Both the position numbers and the translations under genes were made by a program. The notes under the pieces were generated by a model, which searched no databases, was not told where the DNA came from, and saw only the letters and a program-made list of their open reading frames with translations. DNA of 64,000 nucleotides from Vibrio sp. 16. GTDB taxonomy: Bacteria > Pseudomonadota > Gammaproteobacteria > Enterobacterales > Vibrionaceae. Below are positions 1 through 11,861 of the stretch, piece by piece. The stretch spans positions 2,790,001 through 2,854,000 of the forward strand of contig NZ_OY808997.1 of NCBI RefSeq assembly GCF_963681195.1. The letters are read 5' to 3'. Position 1 is the stretch's first letter; each line of letters begins with the position of its first letter.

Positions 1-167
1 TCTCTTTGATAGGCAATACAATCTTCGCGTTGATCCATAAGCTTAGTAGAGGTTGGCTATCTGCTCAGATTTAGTCATTTATTGGGGTGCAGCCAGTTCT
101 TGTGCTGTAGGTAACCGTAAGATTTAGATATACTTAAAGAGTCCTCCAATTGATAGCAGGCCTTCCT

Positions 168-2627
168 ATGTCAGACAATACCCATAATGACCCTTTTGCA
201 GCTCGTGAATCGGAGAATTATGAAAATCCGATCCCTAGCCGTGAGTACATTCTTGAATTCTTAAGCCAAGCCGGTGTTCCGATGAATCGCAACGACCTGT
301 TTGAGGCGTTGAAATTGTCTGGTGAAGATCACTATGAAGGTTTGCGTCGTCGTCTTCGCGCAATGGAGCGCGACGGTCAGCTCGTGTTCACGCGTCGTCA
401 ATGCTATGCCCTGCCTGAGAAGTTGGAAATGGTAAAAGGCTATGTGATTGGTCACAAAGATGGACACGGTTGGGTCCGTCCAGAAGGCAGTGTTGGCAAA
501 GATAACGACATTGTGCTTCCTCATCACCAGATGAAAAACATTATCCATGGTGACTACGTACTGGTGCAACCGACGGACAACTCTAAGCGAGGACGAAAGG
601 AAGGGCGACTTGTTCGTGTTCTCGAAGAACGAGCAACCCAGATTGTGGGGCGTTTCTTTCTTGAGTATGGCTACTCATACGTTGTCCCTGATGATTCACG
701 TATCAGCCAAGACATCCTAATTCCAAATGATCTCAGAGCGGGTGCTCGTATGGGCAATGTCGTCGTGATTGAGATTACCGATCGCGGCTCCCGTTCTCGC
801 GGCATGATGGGCAAAGTAGTGGAAGTGTTGGGTGAGAACATGGCGCCTGGGATGGAAACGCAGATCGCAATCCGTACTCACCAGATTCCTCATGAGTGGC
901 CAGAAGCTGTTAACAAGCAAATTGAAGGCTTGGGAGAAGAGGTTCCGGAAGAGGCGAAAGTAGGGCGTGTCGATCTTCGCGACTTACCGTTGGTCACCAT
1001 CGATGGTGAAGATGCGCGTGACTTCGATGATGCCGTTTTCTGTGAGAAGAAGAAAAGTGGTGGTTGGCGTTTGTGGGTAGCTATCGCGGATGTCAGCTAT
1101 TATGTTCGCCCAGACAGCGCACTCGACAAAGAAGCGATCAATCGCGGTAACTCGGTTTATTTCCCATCTCAAGTTGTACCAATGTTACCAGAGGTGCTTT
1201 CCAACGGACTATGTTCACTCAACCCGCAAGTTGATAGGTTATGTATGGTCTGTGAGATGACCATCTCTGACACCGGTAAACTCTCAGGCTACAAGCACTA
1301 CGAAGCGGTGATGAACTCGCACGCGCGTCTGACCTACAACAAGGTTCACGACATCTTGGAAGGAGATGAAGAACTTAGAATGCGTTATCACAAGCTGGTA
1401 CCGCATCTTGAAGAACTGCATAGCATGTACAAGGTACTCAAGCATGCACGTGACAATCGCGGTGCGATCGAGTTTGAAACGGTCGAGACTAAGTTCATCT
1501 TCAATGCTGAGCGTAAGATTGACAGCATTGAACCAGTTATTCGCAATGATGCACACAAGATCATTGAAGAGTGTATGATTCTAGCCAATATCGCTTCGGC
1601 TTCATTGGTTGAGAAAGCGAAGGAGCCTGCGCTGTACCGAATTCACGAATCACCGGGTGAACTGCGTTTACAAGGTTTCCGCGATTTCTTAGGTGAACTT
1701 GGCTTGCACTTAAATGGTGGTTTAGAGCCATCACCAACGGATTACGCTGATCTCGTTAAGCAGATTGCTGAGCGTCAAGATAAAGAGTTGATCCAAACCA
1801 TGCTGCTACGTTCGATGAAGCAAGCAGTCTATAACGCAGATAACTGCGGACACTTTGGTTTGGCGTTAAAGCGATATGCGCACTTTACTTCGCCAATTCG
1901 CCGTTATCCAGACTTGCTGTTACATCGAGCAATCAAATATCTGATTGCCAAAGAAAACGGCACCCTGAAAGACCGTTGGACGCAAACAGGTGGATACCAT
2001 TACTCCTTTGATGATATGGACTTCTACGGTGAGCAATGTTCGATGACCGAACGCCGCGCAGACGATGCCACTCGTGAAGTCTCGGATTGGCTCAAATGTG
2101 AATACATGCAGGATCATGTTGGTGAAGACCTGGACGGCGTGATCGCAAACGTCACAGGATTTGGCTTCTTTGTTCGCCTAAGTGACCTTCATATCGATGG
2201 ACTGGTTCACATCTCCGCACTTGCGAACGACTATTATCAATTTGATCCGATTGGTCAAAGGCTTATCGGTGAAAGTTTTGGAGCGATTTACCGTTTAGGC
2301 GATGCGGTGAAAGTGAAAGTCCTTTCGGTAAATCTCGATGATCGCCAAATTGACTTTGAATTAGTTGAAACAAGTCGTAAGCTACGCGGCGAAGGAAAGA
2401 CGGCTAAGAAGCGCGCGGCAGAGGCAAAACGAAAAGCCAAAGAGAAAAAACGTGCAGCTACCAAAAGTGGCACAGGGCACAAAGCGAGCCCTGATGTAGA
2501 GCCGACGAAACGACCAGAGCGTGCGGAATCTAAATCAGGCAAGAAGCCGAAGGTCACCAAGGCTCGTAAGAAAAAGCCAGGTGCTAAGCCGAAGAAAACT
2601 AAGCGCACGAAGAAAGCGGCACAGTAA
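168..2627 (+). CDS. rnr: Ribonuclease R (3'-5' exoribonuclease)
   Basis: RNase R of the RNB (RNase II) family degrades structured RNA processively from the 3' end and takes part in mRNA and rRNA quality control. The 819-aa product has an N-terminal winged-helix/cold-shock region (about 1-240), the RNB catalytic core with the acidic metal-binding motif [12 protein letters not shown] (D279, D285, D287, D288), an S1 domain (about 640-725; motif GFGFFVRL) and a long Lys/Arg-rich tail (about 730-819) typical of RNase R. An ATG six codons upstream (150) is open, but the ATG at 168 ([10 protein letters not shown]) matches the usual family start. rlmB follows 24 bp downstream, as is common in gammaproteobacteria. 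The function is firm; the start is fairly secure. Confidence 0.96.
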   Translation: MSDNTHNDPFAARESENYENPIPSREYILEFLSQAGVPMNRNDLFEALKLSGEDHYEGLRRRLRAMERDGQLVFTRRQCYALPEKLEMVKGYVIGHKDGHGWVRPEGSVGKDNDIVLPHHQMKNIIHGDYVLVQPTDNSKRGRKEGRLVRVLEERATQIVGRFFLEYGYSYVVPDDSRISQDILIPNDLRAGARMGNVVVIEITDRGSRSRGMMGKVVEVLGENMAPGMETQIAIRTHQIPHEWPEAVNKQIEGLGEEVPEEAKVGRVDLRDLPLVTIDGEDARDFDDAVFCEKKKSGGWRLWVAIADVSYYVRPDSALDKEAINRGNSVYFPSQVVPMLPEVLSNGLCSLNPQVDRLCMVCEMTISDTGKLSGYKHYEAVMNSHARLTYNKVHDILEGDEELRMRYHKLVPHLEELHSMYKVLKHARDNRGAIEFETVETKFIFNAERKIDSIEPVIRNDAHKIIEECMILANIASASLVEKAKEPALYRIHESPGELRLQGFRDFLGELGLHLNGGLEPSPTDYADLVKQIAERQDKELIQTMLLRSMKQAVYNADNCGHFGLALKRYAHFTSPIRRYPDLLLHRAIKYLIAKENGTLKDRWTQTGGYHYSFDDMDFYGEQCSMTERRADDATREVSDWLKCEYMQDHVGEDLDGVIANVTGFGFFVRLSDLHIDGLVHISALANDYYQFDPIGQRLIGESFGAIYRLGDAVKVKVLSVNLDDRQIDFELVETSRKLRGEGKTAKKRAAEAKRKAKEKKRAATKSGTGHKASPDVEPTKRPERAESKSGKKPKVTKARKKKPGAKPKKTKRTKKAAQ

Positions 2628-2651
2628 GAAATTAACCCAACAGGTTTTTAA

Positions 2652-3389
2652 ATGAGTAACGAATTTATTTACGGAATTCACGCCGTCAAAGCGGTACTAG
2701 AGTGTGAACCTGAGCGCTTTATTGAAGCGTTTGTGCTGAAAGGTCGTCAAGATGACCGCTTGATGCCGATTTTGAATGAACTCCAAGTGTGTGGAGTGTC
2801 GATTCAGCAAATGACGCGCAAGACGCTCGATGACAAAGCACGTGGTGCGAACCACCAAGGCATTATGGCGCGAGTGAAACCGGCCAAGCAGCTTAATGAA
2901 AACGACTTAGACGATATACTTGCTAAACATGAGTCACCACTATTGTTGGTTCTTGATGGCGTAACAGATCCACATAACCTTGGTGCTTGTTTACGTAATG
3001 CGGATGCTGCAGGTGTTGCTGCGGTAATCGTACCAAAAGATAAGTCAGCGAATATTACGGCAACAGTGAGTAAAGTGGCATGTGGTGCGGCTGAAACGGT
3101 ACCACTAGTTCGCGTGACTAATCTAGCGCGCACCATGCGAGCGCTTCAAGAACAGGGCATTTGGTTTGTCGGTACTGCTGGTGAAGCGACTCAGGATATA
3201 TACCAAGCTAAACTGACAGGCTCTTTGGCTATTGTAATGGGCGCTGAAGGAGATGGTATGCGTCGTCTAACCCGTGAAACCTGTGATGACTTAATCAAGA
3301 TCCCGATGGCAGGTAGCGTATCTAGCCTTAATGTTTCAGTAGCATCTGGGGTATGTTTATTTGAGGCAGTGCGTCAGCGTTTAGCTTAA
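2652..3389 (+). CDS. rlmB: 23S rRNA (guanosine-2251-2'-O)-methyltransferase RlmB
   Basis: A SpoU/TrmH-family (SPOUT) enzyme that uses SAM to methylate the ribose of a P-loop guanosine in 23S rRNA. The 245-aa product has the N-terminal substrate-binding domain (about 1-80). The three SPOUT motifs follow: [16 protein letters not shown] (near 100), [13 protein letters not shown] (near 195) and [15 protein letters not shown] (near 220), which form the knotted SAM pocket. It starts 24 bp after rnr with no terminator between them, so the two are probably co-transcribed. A strong hairpin follows the stop. Confidence 0.95.
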   Translation: MSNEFIYGIHAVKAVLECEPERFIEAFVLKGRQDDRLMPILNELQVCGVSIQQMTRKTLDDKARGANHQGIMARVKPAKQLNENDLDDILAKHESPLLLVLDGVTDPHNLGACLRNADAAGVAAVIVPKDKSANITATVSKVACGAAETVPLVRVTNLARTMRALQEQGIWFVGTAGEATQDIYQAKLTGSLAIVMGAEGDGMRRLTRETCDDLIKIPMAGSVSSLNVSVASGVCLFEAVRQRLA

Positions 3390-3406
3390 GCTATTGGCAA
3401 CATTCT

Positions 3407-3442
3407 AAAGAGCAGATTGTTGATTCAGTCTGCTCTTTTTTA
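3407..3442 (+). terminator. Rho-independent terminator after rlmB
   Basis: The stem AGAGCAGA/TCTGCTCT has a short loop and is followed by a run of T. It lies 18 bp after the rlmB stop and separates the rnr-rlmB unit from the S10 promoter. Confidence 0.85.
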
Positions 3443-3499
3443 ATCAATGCGCTGCTAAAACCTCCTTGGCATCTTTCTCGTTTATTTTTCAAACAGGGC

Positions 3500-3527
3500 T
3501 TGCATGTGAAACTGTGATCTGTATAAT
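3500..3527 (+). promoter_or_regulatory. S10 operon promoter
   Basis: A -35 TTGCAT (3500-3505) and a perfect -10 TATAAT (3522-3527) are separated by 16 bp. The promoter is followed by a GC-rich start region and the long leader of the S10 operon. Confidence 0.8.
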
Positions 3528-3532
3528 GCGTC

Positions 3533-4129
<597 letters not shown>

Positions 4130-4143
4130 GGGAGATTAGAAGA

Positions 4144-4773
4144 ATGATTGGTCTAATCGGTCGTAAAGTGGGCATGACCCGCGTATTTACTGAAGAAGGC
4201 GTTTCTATCCCAGTAACTGTTGTTGAGGTTGAAGCTAACCGTGTTTCTCAAGTGAAAACTCTTGAGACAGATGGCTACGCAGCAATCCAGGTTACTACTG
4301 GTGCTAAGAAAGCTAACCGCGTATCAAAGCCAGAAGCAGGTCACTTTGCTAAAGCTGGTGTTGAAGCTGGTCGTGGTCTTTGGGAATTCCGTTTGGAAAA
4401 CGGTGAAGAGTTCGCAGTTGGCGCTGAGCTAACAGTTGAACTATTCAACGAAACTAAGAAAGTAGACGTTACTGGTACTTCTAAAGGTAAAGGTTTCCAA
4501 GGCGCTGTTAAGCGTTGGAACTTCCGCACTCAAGATGCTACTCACGGTAACTCATTGTCTCACCGTGCTCCTGGTTCTATCGGTCAATGTCAGACTCCAG
4601 GTCGCGTATTTAAAGGCAAGAAAATGGCAGGTCACATGGGTGCTGAGCGTGTAACGACTCAAAACCTAGAGATCGTACGTGTTGACGCTGAGCGCAACCT
4701 GCTTCTTATCAAAGGTGCAGTCCCAGGCGCAACTGGCGGAAACGTGATCGTTAAACCAGCTGTTAAAGCATAA
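4144..4773 (+). CDS. rplC: 50S ribosomal protein L3
   Basis: Core 50S protein bound near the 3' end of 23S rRNA; its long loop reaches toward the peptidyl-transferase centre. The 209-aa product starts [15 protein letters not shown] and has the conserved loop [20 protein letters not shown], whose Gln is the usual PrmB methylation site. It has a good ribosome-binding site (GGGAG) and lies second in the S10 operon. Confidence 0.97.
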   Translation: MIGLIGRKVGMTRVFTEEGVSIPVTVVEVEANRVSQVKTLETDGYAAIQVTTGAKKANRVSKPEAGHFAKAGVEAGRGLWEFRLENGEEFAVGAELTVELFNETKKVDVTGTSKGKGFQGAVKRWNFRTQDATHGNSLSHRAPGSIGQCQTPGRVFKGKKMAGHMGAERVTTQNLEIVRVDAERNLLLIKGAVPGATGGNVIVKPAVKA

Positions 4774-4790
4774 CGTCTCAGGAGTAAGTA

Positions 4791-5393
4791 ATGGAACTAA
4801 TGGTTAAAGGTGCTGATGCACTAACTGTTTCCGAAACTACTTTCGGACGTGAGTTTAACGAAGCTCTTGTACACCAAGTAGTTGTTGCATTTGCAGCAGG
4901 TGCTCGTCAAGGTACACGTGCTCAGAAAACACGTTCAGAAGTATCTGGCGGTGGCGCTAAGCCATGGCGTCAAAAAGGTACTGGTCGCGCACGCGCTGGT
5001 ACAATCCGTAGCCCAATCTGGCGTACAGGTGGTGTTACTTTTGCTGCGAAACCACAAGATCACAGCCAAAAAGTAAACAAAAAAATGTACCGTGGTGCTA
5101 TGAAGAGCATTCTTTCTGAGCTAGTTCGTCAAGAGCGTCTAATCGTTGTTGATAACTTCTCAGTTGAAGCGCCAAAGACTAAAGAGCTAGTTGCTAAGCT
5201 TAAAGAGCTTGAGCTAACTGACGCTCTAATCGTGACTAGCGAAGTAGATGAGAATCTATTCCTAGCTGCTCGTAACCTATACAAAGTTGACGCACGTGAC
5301 GTTGCTGGTATCGACCCAGTTTCACTAATCGCGTTCGACAAAGTTGTAATGACTGCTGAAGCAGTTAAGCAAGTTGAGGAGATGCTAGCATGA
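4791..5393 (+). CDS. rplD: 50S ribosomal protein L4, operon autoregulator
   Basis: L4 lines the peptide exit tunnel and, in gammaproteobacteria, feeds back on the S10 leader at the start of this operon. The 200-aa product shows the basic tunnel-loop signature ([20 protein letters not shown]...[10 protein letters not shown]). Its stop codon overlaps the rplW start (ATGA), which implies translational coupling. Confidence 0.97.
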   Translation: MELMVKGADALTVSETTFGREFNEALVHQVVVAFAAGARQGTRAQKTRSEVSGGGAKPWRQKGTGRARAGTIRSPIWRTGGVTFAAKPQDHSQKVNKKMYRGAMKSILSELVRQERLIVVDNFSVEAPKTKELVAKLKELELTDALIVTSEVDENLFLAARNLYKVDARDVAGIDPVSLIAFDKVVMTAEAVKQVEEMLA

Positions 5394-5692
5394 TCACTGA
5401 AGAGCGTATCCTAAAAGTTCTACGTGCACCGCACATCTCTGAAAAAGCAACTATGGCAGCTGAGAAAGCGAACACTATCGTTTTCAAAGTAGCAAAAGAT
5501 GCAACTAAGAAAGAGATCAAAGCTGCTGTAGAGAAGCTTTTTGAAGTTGAAGTTAAGTCTGTAAATACTCTTATCACTAAGGGTAAGACCAAACGTCAAG
5601 GTCTACGCCAAGGTCGCCGCAGCGACGTTAAGAAAGCGTACGTTACTTTGAAAGAAGGTCAAGATCTTGACTTTGTTGGCGGCGCGGAATAA
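5390..5692 (+). CDS. rplW: 50S ribosomal protein L23
   Basis: L23 sits at the tunnel exit and is the docking point for trigger factor and SRP. The 100-aa product has normal length with the family pattern [16 protein letters not shown] at the N-terminus. It overlaps the rplD stop by 4 bp. Confidence 0.97.
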
Positions 5693-5708
5693 CAGGAGTA
5701 GTTGAACA

Positions 5709-6533
5709 ATGGCTATTGTTAAATGTAAGCCGACTTCCCCTGGTCGTCGTCACGTTGTTAAAGTTGTTAACGCTGACCTACACAAGGGCAAGCCATACGC
5801 ACCTCTTCTAGAGAAAAACTCTAAGAACGGTGGTCGTAACAACAACGGTCGTATCACAGTACGTCACATCGGCGGTGGTCACAAGCACCACTACCGTGTA
5901 ATTGACTTCAAACGTACTAAAGACGGTATCCCAGCGAAAGTTGAGCGTCTAGAATACGATCCAAACCGTAGCGCTAACATCGCTCTAGTTCTGTACGCAG
6001 ACGGTGAGCGTCGTTACATCCTAGCACCTAAAGGTGTTCAAGCTGGTGATGCTATCCAGTCTGGTGTTGATGCACCAATCAAAGCTGGTAACGCTCTACC
6101 AATGCGTAACATCCCAGTAGGTTCAACTGTACATAACGTTGAACTAAAACCTGGTAAAGGTGGTCAGCTAGCTCGTTCGGCTGGTGCTTATGCTCAAATC
6201 GTTGCTCGCGACGGTGCATACGTAACTATCCGTCTACGTTCTGGTGAAATGCGCAAAGTACTTTCTGAAGGCCGTGCAACAATCGGTGAAGTTGGTAACT
6301 CTGAGCACATGCTACGTGAACTTGGTAAAGCTGGTGCTAACCGCTGGCGCGGTGTTCGTCCAACCGTTCGCGGTGTGGTAATGAACCCAGTAGACCACCC
6401 ACACGGTGGTGGTGAAGGTCGTACTTCTGGTGGTCGTCACCCAGTTTCACCATGGGGTCAGCCAACTAAAGGCTTCAAGACTCGTAAGAACAAACGCACT
6501 GACAAGTACATCGTACGTCGTCGTAACAAGTAA
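5709..6533 (+). CDS. rplB: 50S ribosomal protein L2
   Basis: L2 is needed for subunit joining and peptidyl-transferase activity. The 274-aa product carries the conserved C-terminal [13 protein letters not shown] motif, whose His lies near the catalytic centre, and a basic C-terminal tail. A GGAG ribosome-binding site is well placed upstream. Confidence 0.97.
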   Translation: MAIVKCKPTSPGRRHVVKVVNADLHKGKPYAPLLEKNSKNGGRNNNGRITVRHIGGGHKHHYRVIDFKRTKDGIPAKVERLEYDPNRSANIALVLYADGERRYILAPKGVQAGDAIQSGVDAPIKAGNALPMRNIPVGSTVHNVELKPGKGGQLARSAGAYAQIVARDGAYVTIRLRSGEMRKVLSEGRATIGEVGNSEHMLRELGKAGANRWRGVRPTVRGVVMNPVDHPHGGGEGRTSGGRHPVSPWGQPTKGFKTRKNKRTDKYIVRRRNK

Positions 6534-6554
6534 TCTATATAAAGAGGAATCGCC

Positions 6555-6833
6555 ATGCCACGTTCTCTCAAGAAAGGTCCATTTATTGACCTACACTTGC
6601 TGAAGAAGGTAGAGAAAGCGGTGGAAAGCGGAGACAAAAAGCCTATTAAGACTTGGTCCCGTCGTTCAATGATCATCCCTACGATGATCGGTTTGACCAT
6701 CGCTGTCCATAATGGTCGTCAGCACGTACCAGTTTTCGTTACTGAAGAAATGATCGGTCACAAACTGGGTGAATTTGCACCAACTCGTACTTACCGCGGC
6801 CACGTCGTGGATAAGAAAGCGAAGAAGCGTTAA
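6555..6833 (+). CDS. rpsS: 30S ribosomal protein S19
   Basis: S19 sits in the 30S head and forms a complex with S13. The 92-aa product begins [18 protein letters not shown], as in the family, and ends in the basic sequence KKAKKR. It lies in the S10 operon, 10 bp before rplV. Confidence 0.97.
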   Translation: MPRSLKKGPFIDLHLLKKVEKAVESGDKKPIKTWSRRSMIIPTMIGLTIAVHNGRQHVPVFVTEEMIGHKLGEFAPTRTYRGHVVDKKAKKR

Positions 6834-6843
6834 GGAGTAGATG

Positions 6844-7176
6844 ATGGAAGCACTAGCTAAACATAACTTTGCTCGCATTTCGCCTCAGAAAGCTCGCTTA
6901 GTTGCGGATCAAATTCGTGGTAAATCTGTAGACCAGGCTCTAGAAATTCTAACGTTCAGCAACAAAAAAGCTGCTGAGCTAATCAAGAAAGTTCTTGAGT
7001 CAGCTATCGCTAACGCGGAGCACAACGAAGGCGCAGATATTGACGATCTAAATGTCGCAAAAATCTTCGTAGATGAAGGCCCGATCATGAAGCGTATTAT
7101 GCCTCGTGCTAAAGGTCGTGCGGATCGTATCTTGAAGCGTTCAAGCCACATCACTGTTGTTGTAGCAGATCGCTAA
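6844..7176 (+). CDS. rplV: 50S ribosomal protein L22
   Basis: L22 lines the exit tunnel; its beta-hairpin is where macrolide-resistance changes arise. Two ATG codons stand in tandem (6841, 6844). I chose the second, giving [19 protein letters not shown] (110 aa) like other L22 proteins. Either is compatible with the AAGGAG just upstream. Confidence 0.95.
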   Translation: MEALAKHNFARISPQKARLVADQIRGKSVDQALEILTFSNKKAAELIKKVLESAIANAEHNEGADIDDLNVAKIFVDEGPIMKRIMPRAKGRADRILKRSSHITVVVADR

Positions 7177-7195
7177 GAGACTAGGAGAGTAAGCA

Positions 7196-7894
7196 ATGGG
7201 TCAAAAAGTACATCCTAATGGTATTCGTCTAGGCATCGTTAAGCCTTGGAATGCTACATGGTTTGCTAACACCAAAGATTTCGCTGACAACCTAGACGGC
7301 GACTTCAAGGTACGTCAGTTCCTTACAAGTGAACTGAAAAAAGCGTCACTATCACGCATCGTTATCGAGCGTCCAGCTAAGAGCATCCGTGTGACTATTC
7401 ACACTGCTCGTCCTGGCGTAGTAATCGGTAAGAAAGGTGAAGACGTAGAAAAACTTCGCGCAGCTGTAGCTAAAATCGCAGGTGTACCAGCGCAAATCAA
7501 CATCGCTGAAGTACGTAAGCCTGAGCTAGATGCACAGCTTGTAGGTGATAGCATCGCGTCTCAGCTAGAGCGTCGTGTTATGTTCCGTCGTGCTATGAAG
7601 CGCGCGGTACAAAACGCAATGCGTCTAGGCGCTAAAGGTATCAAAGTAGAAGTAAGCGGTCGTCTAGGCGGCGCTGAAATTGCACGTTCTGAGTGGTACC
7701 GTGAAGGCCGTGTGCCTCTACACACTCTTCGTGCTGACATTGATTACGCAACTTCTTCGGCTCACACTCAATACGGTGTGATCGGCATTAAAGTTTGGAT
7801 CTTCAAAGGTGAGATTCTAGGCGGTATGCCAGCAGCTAACGCTGTAGAGCCTAAAGGCGACAAGCCTAAGAAGCAGCGTAAAGGCCGTAAGTAA
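7196..7894 (+). CDS. rpsC: 30S ribosomal protein S3
   Basis: S3 forms part of the mRNA entry pore and helicase site. The 232-aa product has the N-terminal [14 protein letters not shown] motif, a KH domain ([15 protein letters not shown]) and a basic C-terminal tail. Ribosome-binding site AGGAG; 11 bp before rplP. Confidence 0.97.
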   Translation: MGQKVHPNGIRLGIVKPWNATWFANTKDFADNLDGDFKVRQFLTSELKKASLSRIVIERPAKSIRVTIHTARPGVVIGKKGEDVEKLRAAVAKIAGVPAQINIAEVRKPELDAQLVGDSIASQLERRVMFRRAMKRAVQNAMRLGAKGIKVEVSGRLGGAEIARSEWYREGRVPLHTLRADIDYATSSAHTQYGVIGIKVWIFKGEILGGMPAANAVEPKGDKPKKQRKGRK

Positions 7895-7905
7895 GGAGTC
7901 GACAG

Positions 7906-8316
7906 ATGCTACAACCTAAACGTACTAAGTTCCGTAAGGTTCAGACAGGTCGTAACCGTGGTCTAGCTAAGGGTACTGATGTAAGCTTCGGCGAATTCGG
8001 TCTTAAAGCTGTTGGCCGTGGTCGTCTAACTGCTCGTCAAATCGAAGCGGCACGTCGTGCAATGACACGTCACGTTAAGCGTCAAGGTAAAATCTGGATT
8101 CGTGTATTCCCAGACAAGCCTATCACAGAAAAACCACTAGAAGTTCGTCAAGGTAAGGGTAAAGGTAACGTTGAGTACTGGGTAGCCCAAATCCAACCTG
8201 GTAAGGTTATGTACGAAATGGGTGGTGTACCTGAAGAATTGGCACGTGAAGCGTTCCGCCTAGCGGCTCGTAAACTGCCATTCAAGACTACATTTGTAAC
8301 TAAGCAGGTGATGTGA
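7906..8316 (+). CDS. rplP: 50S ribosomal protein L16
   Basis: L16 helps position A-site tRNA. The 136-aa product starts [19 protein letters not shown] and has normal length. Its TGA stop shares one base with the rpmC start (TGATG), so rpmC translation is probably coupled to it. Confidence 0.97.
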
Positions 8317-8507
8317 TGAAAGCACAAGATCTACGCGAGAAAAGCGTTGAAGAGCTTAACGCTGAGCTATTGAATTTGCTACGCGAACAGTTCAACTTGC
8401 GCATGCAAGCTGCAACTGGTCAGCTACAGCAAACTCATACTCTGAAAGCTGTACGCCGTGATATCGCACGTGTGAAAACTGTTTTGACTGAGAAGGCAGG
8501 CGCATAA
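8316..8507 (+). CDS. rpmC: 50S ribosomal protein L29
   Basis: A small two-helix protein near the tunnel exit. The 63-aa product starts [15 protein letters not shown]. The reading frame is open from a GTG at 8313, but the ATG at 8316 gives the standard L29 start. Its stop overlaps the rpsQ start by one base. Confidence 0.95.
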   Translation: MKAQDLREKSVEELNAELLNLLREQFNLRMQAATGQLQQTHTLKAVRRDIARVKTVLTEKAGA

Positions 8508-8761
8508 TGAGCGAAGTAAAACGTACTCAACAAGGTCGTGTTGTTAGCGACAAGATGGACAAGTCTATCGTAGTTGCTATCGAGCGCATGGTTAAACACC
8601 CAATTTACGGTAAATACGTAAAGCGCACGACTAAAGTACACGCACATGACGAGAACAACGAATGTGGCCTAGGCGACAGCGTTGAAATCGCAGAGTGTCG
8701 TCCAATGTCTAAGACTAAGTCTTGGACTTTGGTAAAAGTTCTAGAAAAAGCGAAAGGTTAA
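8507..8761 (+). CDS. rpsQ: 30S ribosomal protein S17
   Basis: An OB-fold primary 16S-binding protein and the last gene of the S10 operon. The 84-aa product contains the S17 signature [19 protein letters not shown] hairpin follows 28 bp later. Confidence 0.97.
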   Translation: MSEVKRTQQGRVVSDKMDKSIVVAIERMVKHPIYGKYVKRTTKVHAHDENNECGLGDSVEIAECRPMSKTKSWTLVKVLEKAKG

Positions 8762-8786
8762 TCTTTAGCTAATTCTATGAAACTAA

Positions 8787-8823
8787 ACGGCTCCAAAAAT
8801 ATTTTTGGGGCCGTTTATTTTTT
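8787..8823 (+). terminator. Terminator between the S10 and spc operons
   Basis: An inverted repeat (AACGGCTCCAAAAA / TTTTTGGGGCCGTT, imperfect) is followed by a T-rich run. It ends the S10 operon just ahead of the spc promoter. Confidence 0.8.
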
Positions 8824-8855
8824 GACTACCCAATTGAAAAAAAGGGTGGTACAAT
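8822..8855 (+). promoter_or_regulatory. Probable spc operon promoter
   Basis: A good -10 TACAAT at 8850-8855 is followed by a short untranslated leader to rplN. The -35 is unclear: TTGACT at 8822-8827 is 22 bp away, too far, and the hexamer at 17 bp is poor. The placement after a terminator supports a promoter, but the exact -35 is uncertain. Confidence 0.5.
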
Positions 8856-8927
8856 TCGCGTCCCTTTTAAAGAGGCAGCCCGACCCGTGAGGGTCTAGTT
8901 TTTTTATATATTTAGCGGAGCACTAAC

Positions 8928-9299
8928 ATGATCCAAATGCAAAGTATGCTGGACGCAGCTGATAACTCAGGCGCTCGCAGCGTAATGTGTATTAAGGTTC
9001 TGGGTGGCTCTCACCGCCGTTATGCACATATCGGTGACGTCATCAAAGTTACTGTTAAGGAAGCAATTCCTCGCGGTAAAGTTAAGAAAGGTGACGTTCT
9101 GAAGGCGGTGGTAGTTCGCACCCGTAAAGGCGTACGTCGTCCAGACGGTTCTGTCATTCGCTTCGACCGTAATGCTTGCGTATTGTTGAACGACAACACT
9201 GAGCAACCAATCGGTACACGTATCTTTGGTCCTGTGACACGCGAACTTCGTGGCGATAAGTTCATGAAGATCGTTTCACTGGCTCCAGAAGTTCTGTAA
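8928..9299 (+). CDS. rplN: 50S ribosomal protein L14
   Basis: First gene of the spc operon. L14 lies at the subunit interface and is the binding site of the silencing factor RsfS. The 123-aa product starts [20 protein letters not shown]. Ribosome-binding site CGGAG. Confidence 0.97.
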
Positions 9300-9311
9300 G
9301 GAGCACGTAAG

Positions 9312-9629
9312 ATGGCAGCTAAAATCCGTCGTAATGACGAAGTAATCGTTCTTGCTGGTAAAGATAAAGGCAAGAAAGGTAAAGTAACTAAGGTTCTAGC
9401 AACTGGTAAAGTTATCGTTGAAGGTATCAACCTAGTTAAGAAACACCAAAAACCTGTTCCAGCTCTAGGTATCCAAGGCGGTATCGTTGAGCAGGAAGCA
9501 GCTATTGACGTTTCTAACGTGGCGCTTTTCAACGCAGCTACTGGTAAAGCTGACCGTATCGGTTTCCGTTTTGAAGATGGCAAGAAAGTTCGTTTCTTCA
9601 AGTCTAACGGCGAAACTGTTTCTAACTAA
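9312..9629 (+). CDS. rplX: 50S ribosomal protein L24
   Basis: Assembly-initiator protein of the 50S subunit. The 105-aa product has the KOW motif near the N-terminus ([17 protein letters not shown]). It follows rplN after 12 bp with AAGGAG. Confidence 0.97.
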   Translation: MAAKIRRNDEVIVLAGKDKGKKGKVTKVLATGKVIVEGINLVKKHQKPVPALGIQGGIVEQEAAIDVSNVALFNAATGKADRIGFRFEDGKKVRFFKSNGETVSN

Positions 9630-9653
9630 TAGAAAGTAATTTGGAGTTCTACT

Positions 9654-10193
9654 ATGGCGAAACTGCATGATTACTACAAGTCGTCTGTAGTCGCTGAACT
9701 GACCAAAGAGTTCAGCTACACAAGCGTCATGCAAGTCCCTAGAATCGAGAAAATCACCCTAAACATGGGTGTTGGTGAAGCAATCAACGATAAGAAACTG
9801 CTAGAAAACGCAGCTGCTGATATGGCAACGATCTCTGGTCAAAAGCCACTTATCACTAAAGCTCGCAAATCTGTTGCTGGTTTCAAAATCCGTGAAGGCT
9901 ACCCTATCGGTTGTAAAGTAACCTTGCGTGGCGAACGTATGTGGGATTTTCTTGAGCGTTTGATTAACATCGCTCTTCCACGAGTACGTGACTTCCGTGG
10001 TGTTAGCGCTAAGTCTTTTGACGGACGCGGTAACTACAGCATGGGCGTTCGCGAGCAAATCATCTTCCCGGAAATCGACTTTGATAAAGTTGATAAAGTA
10101 CGCGGTCTAGACATCACTATTACGACGTCTGCTGGTACTGATGAGGAAGGCCGTGCTCTGCTGGCTGCCTTTAACTTCCCATTCCGTAAGTAA
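9654..10193 (+). CDS. rplE: 50S ribosomal protein L5
   Basis: L5 binds 5S rRNA in the central protuberance and contacts P-site tRNA. The 179-aa product has the motifs [15 protein letters not shown] and [15 protein letters not shown], at normal length. Confidence 0.97.
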   Translation: MAKLHDYYKSSVVAELTKEFSYTSVMQVPRIEKITLNMGVGEAINDKKLLENAAADMATISGQKPLITKARKSVAGFKIREGYPIGCKVTLRGERMWDFLERLINIALPRVRDFRGVSAKSFDGRGNYSMGVREQIIFPEIDFDKVDKVRGLDITITTSAGTDEEGRALLAAFNFPFRK

Positions 10194-10210
10194 GGTGAAG
10201 GGTTACTGTT

Positions 10211-10516
10211 ATGGCTAAAAATTCAATGAAAGCACGTGAAGCAAAACGTGCGAAGCTAGTAGCTAAGTTCGCTGAAAAGCGTGCTGCGCTAAAAGCTATC
10301 ATCAGCGATGTAAACGCATCTGAAGAAGATCGTTGGAACGCAGTTCTTACACTGCAATCTCTTCCACGTGATTCAAGTGCATCACGTCAGCGCAACCGTT
10401 GTAACCAAACTGGTCGTCCACACGGTTACCTACGTAAGTTCGGTCTAAGCCGTATCAAAGTTCGCGAAGCTTGCATGAAAGGCGAGATTCCTGGACTTCG
10501 TAAGGCTAGCTGGTAA
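10211..10516 (+). CDS. rpsN: 30S ribosomal protein S14 (zinc-free form)
   Basis: The 101-aa long form of S14 in the 30S head. It lacks the CxxC...CxxC zinc knuckle of the short form, so it is the zinc-independent type. The conserved C-terminal block [19 protein letters not shown] is present. Confidence 0.97.
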   Translation: MAKNSMKAREAKRAKLVAKFAEKRAALKAIISDVNASEEDRWNAVLTLQSLPRDSSASRQRNRCNQTGRPHGYLRKFGLSRIKVREACMKGEIPGLRKASW

Positions 10517-10545
10517 TTGCCACTTAATCATTTGGAGTAAATCAT

Positions 10546-10938
10546 ATGAGCATGCAAGATCCGATTTCGGATATGCTGACCCGCGTTCGTAACGGTCAGG
10601 CAGCAAACAAAGTTGCTGTTAAAATGCCTTCTTCAAAGCTTAAAGTTGCAATCGCTGCACTACTAAAAGCTGAAGGTTACATCGTTGACTTCGCTGTTGA
10701 AGGCGAAGCAAAACCTGAGCTAGAAGTTACTCTTAAGTACTTCCAAGCTAAACCAGTAATCGAGCAACTTAAACGTGTTTCTCGTCCAGGTCTACGTGTT
10801 TACAAGAAGAAAGATGAGCTTCCTTCTGTAATGGGTGGTCTTGGTGTTGCTATCGTTTCAACTTCCAAGGGTCTTATGTCAGACCGTGCTGCACGTAAAG
10901 CAGGTCTTGGTGGTGAAATCATCGCTTACGTAGCGTAA
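10546..10938 (+). CDS. rpsH: 30S ribosomal protein S8, spc autoregulator
   Basis: S8 is a primary 16S-binding protein. In E. coli it also represses spc translation at the L5 start. The 130-aa product starts [18 protein letters not shown] and ends GGEIIAYVA. Ribosome-binding site TTGGAG. Confidence 0.97.
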   Translation: MSMQDPISDMLTRVRNGQAANKVAVKMPSSKLKVAIAALLKAEGYIVDFAVEGEAKPELEVTLKYFQAKPVIEQLKRVSRPGLRVYKKKDELPSVMGGLGVAIVSTSKGLMSDRAARKAGLGGEIIAYVA

Positions 10939-10950
10939 TAGGAGTAGAAA

Positions 10951-11484
10951 ATGTCTCGTGTTGCTAAAGCACCTGTCGCTATTCCAGCTGGCGTAGAGGT
11001 GAAACTAAACGGCCAAGAAATCACTGTAAAAGGTGCTAAAGGCGAACTATCTCGCGTTCTTAACGACGCAGTAGTTGTAGCTCAGGAAGAAAACAATCTT
11101 ACTTTCGGTCCTAAAGAAGGTGTTGTAAACGCATGGGCACAAGCTGGTACAGCTCGCGCTCTAGTTAACAACATGGTTGTTGGCGTTACTGAAGGCTTTA
11201 CTAAGAAGCTAACTCTTAAAGGTGTTGGTTACCGTGCTGCTATCAAAGGCAACGCTGTAGGTCTAACACTAGGCTTCTCACACCCAGTTGAGCACGAGTT
11301 GCCAGCGGGTATTAAAGCTGAGTGTCCAAGCCAAACTGAAATCGTGATCACTGGTTGTGACAAACAACTTGTTGGTCAGGTTGCGGCTGACATTCGTTCT
11401 TACCGTGAGCCTGAGCCTTACAAAGGTAAAGGTGTTCGTTACGCAGATGAAAATGTGCGTACTAAAGAAGCTAAGAAGAAGTAA
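10951..11484 (+). CDS. rplF: 50S ribosomal protein L6
   Basis: L6 sits next to the sarcin-ricin loop. The 177-aa product has two repeated L6 folds and the C-terminal signature [19 protein letters not shown] precedes the start. Confidence 0.97.
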   Translation: MSRVAKAPVAIPAGVEVKLNGQEITVKGAKGELSRVLNDAVVVAQEENNLTFGPKEGVVNAWAQAGTARALVNNMVVGVTEGFTKKLTLKGVGYRAAIKGNAVGLTLGFSHPVEHELPAGIKAECPSQTEIVITGCDKQLVGQVAADIRSYREPEPYKGKGVRYADENVRTKEAKKK

Positions 11485-11493
11485 GGTAACACT

Positions 11494-11847
11494 ATGGATA
11501 AGAAAGCATCTCGCATCCGTCGTGCTACACGCGCACGTCGTAAGATTGCAGAACTGGGTGCAACTCGCCTAGTAGTACACCGTACTCCTCGTCACGTGTA
11601 CGCTCAGGTTATTGCAGCTAACGGCTCTGAGGTTATCGCAGCAGCTTCTACTGTAGAAAAAGCGATCCGTGAGCAAGTTAAGAACACTGGTAACATCGAT
11701 GCAGCTAAAGCAGTAGGTAAAGCTGTTGCTGAGCGCGCTCTTGAAAAAGGCGTAGAATCAGTTGCATTTGATCGTTCTGGTTTCCAATACCACGGTCGAG
11801 TAGCGGCGCTAGCAGAATCTGCTCGCGAAGCTGGTCTGAAATTCTAA
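11494..11847 (+). CDS. rplR: 50S ribosomal protein L18
   Basis: L18 brings 5S rRNA into the 50S subunit together with L5. The 117-aa product has a basic N-terminus ([17 protein letters not shown]) and the [17 protein letters not shown] tail typical of the family. Confidence 0.97.
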   Translation: MDKKASRIRRATRARRKIAELGATRLVVHRTPRHVYAQVIAANGSEVIAAASTVEKAIREQVKNTGNIDAAKAVGKAVAERALEKGVESVAFDRSGFQYHGRVAALAESAREAGLKF

Positions 11848-11861
11848 GGTAGGGTTGGAAG

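Noticed and set aside
9020..9601. 193-aa minus-strand frame opposite rplN and rplX
   Set aside because: A shadow of two certain ribosomal-protein genes with strong codon bias on the plus strand; low-complexity product and no ribosome-binding site.
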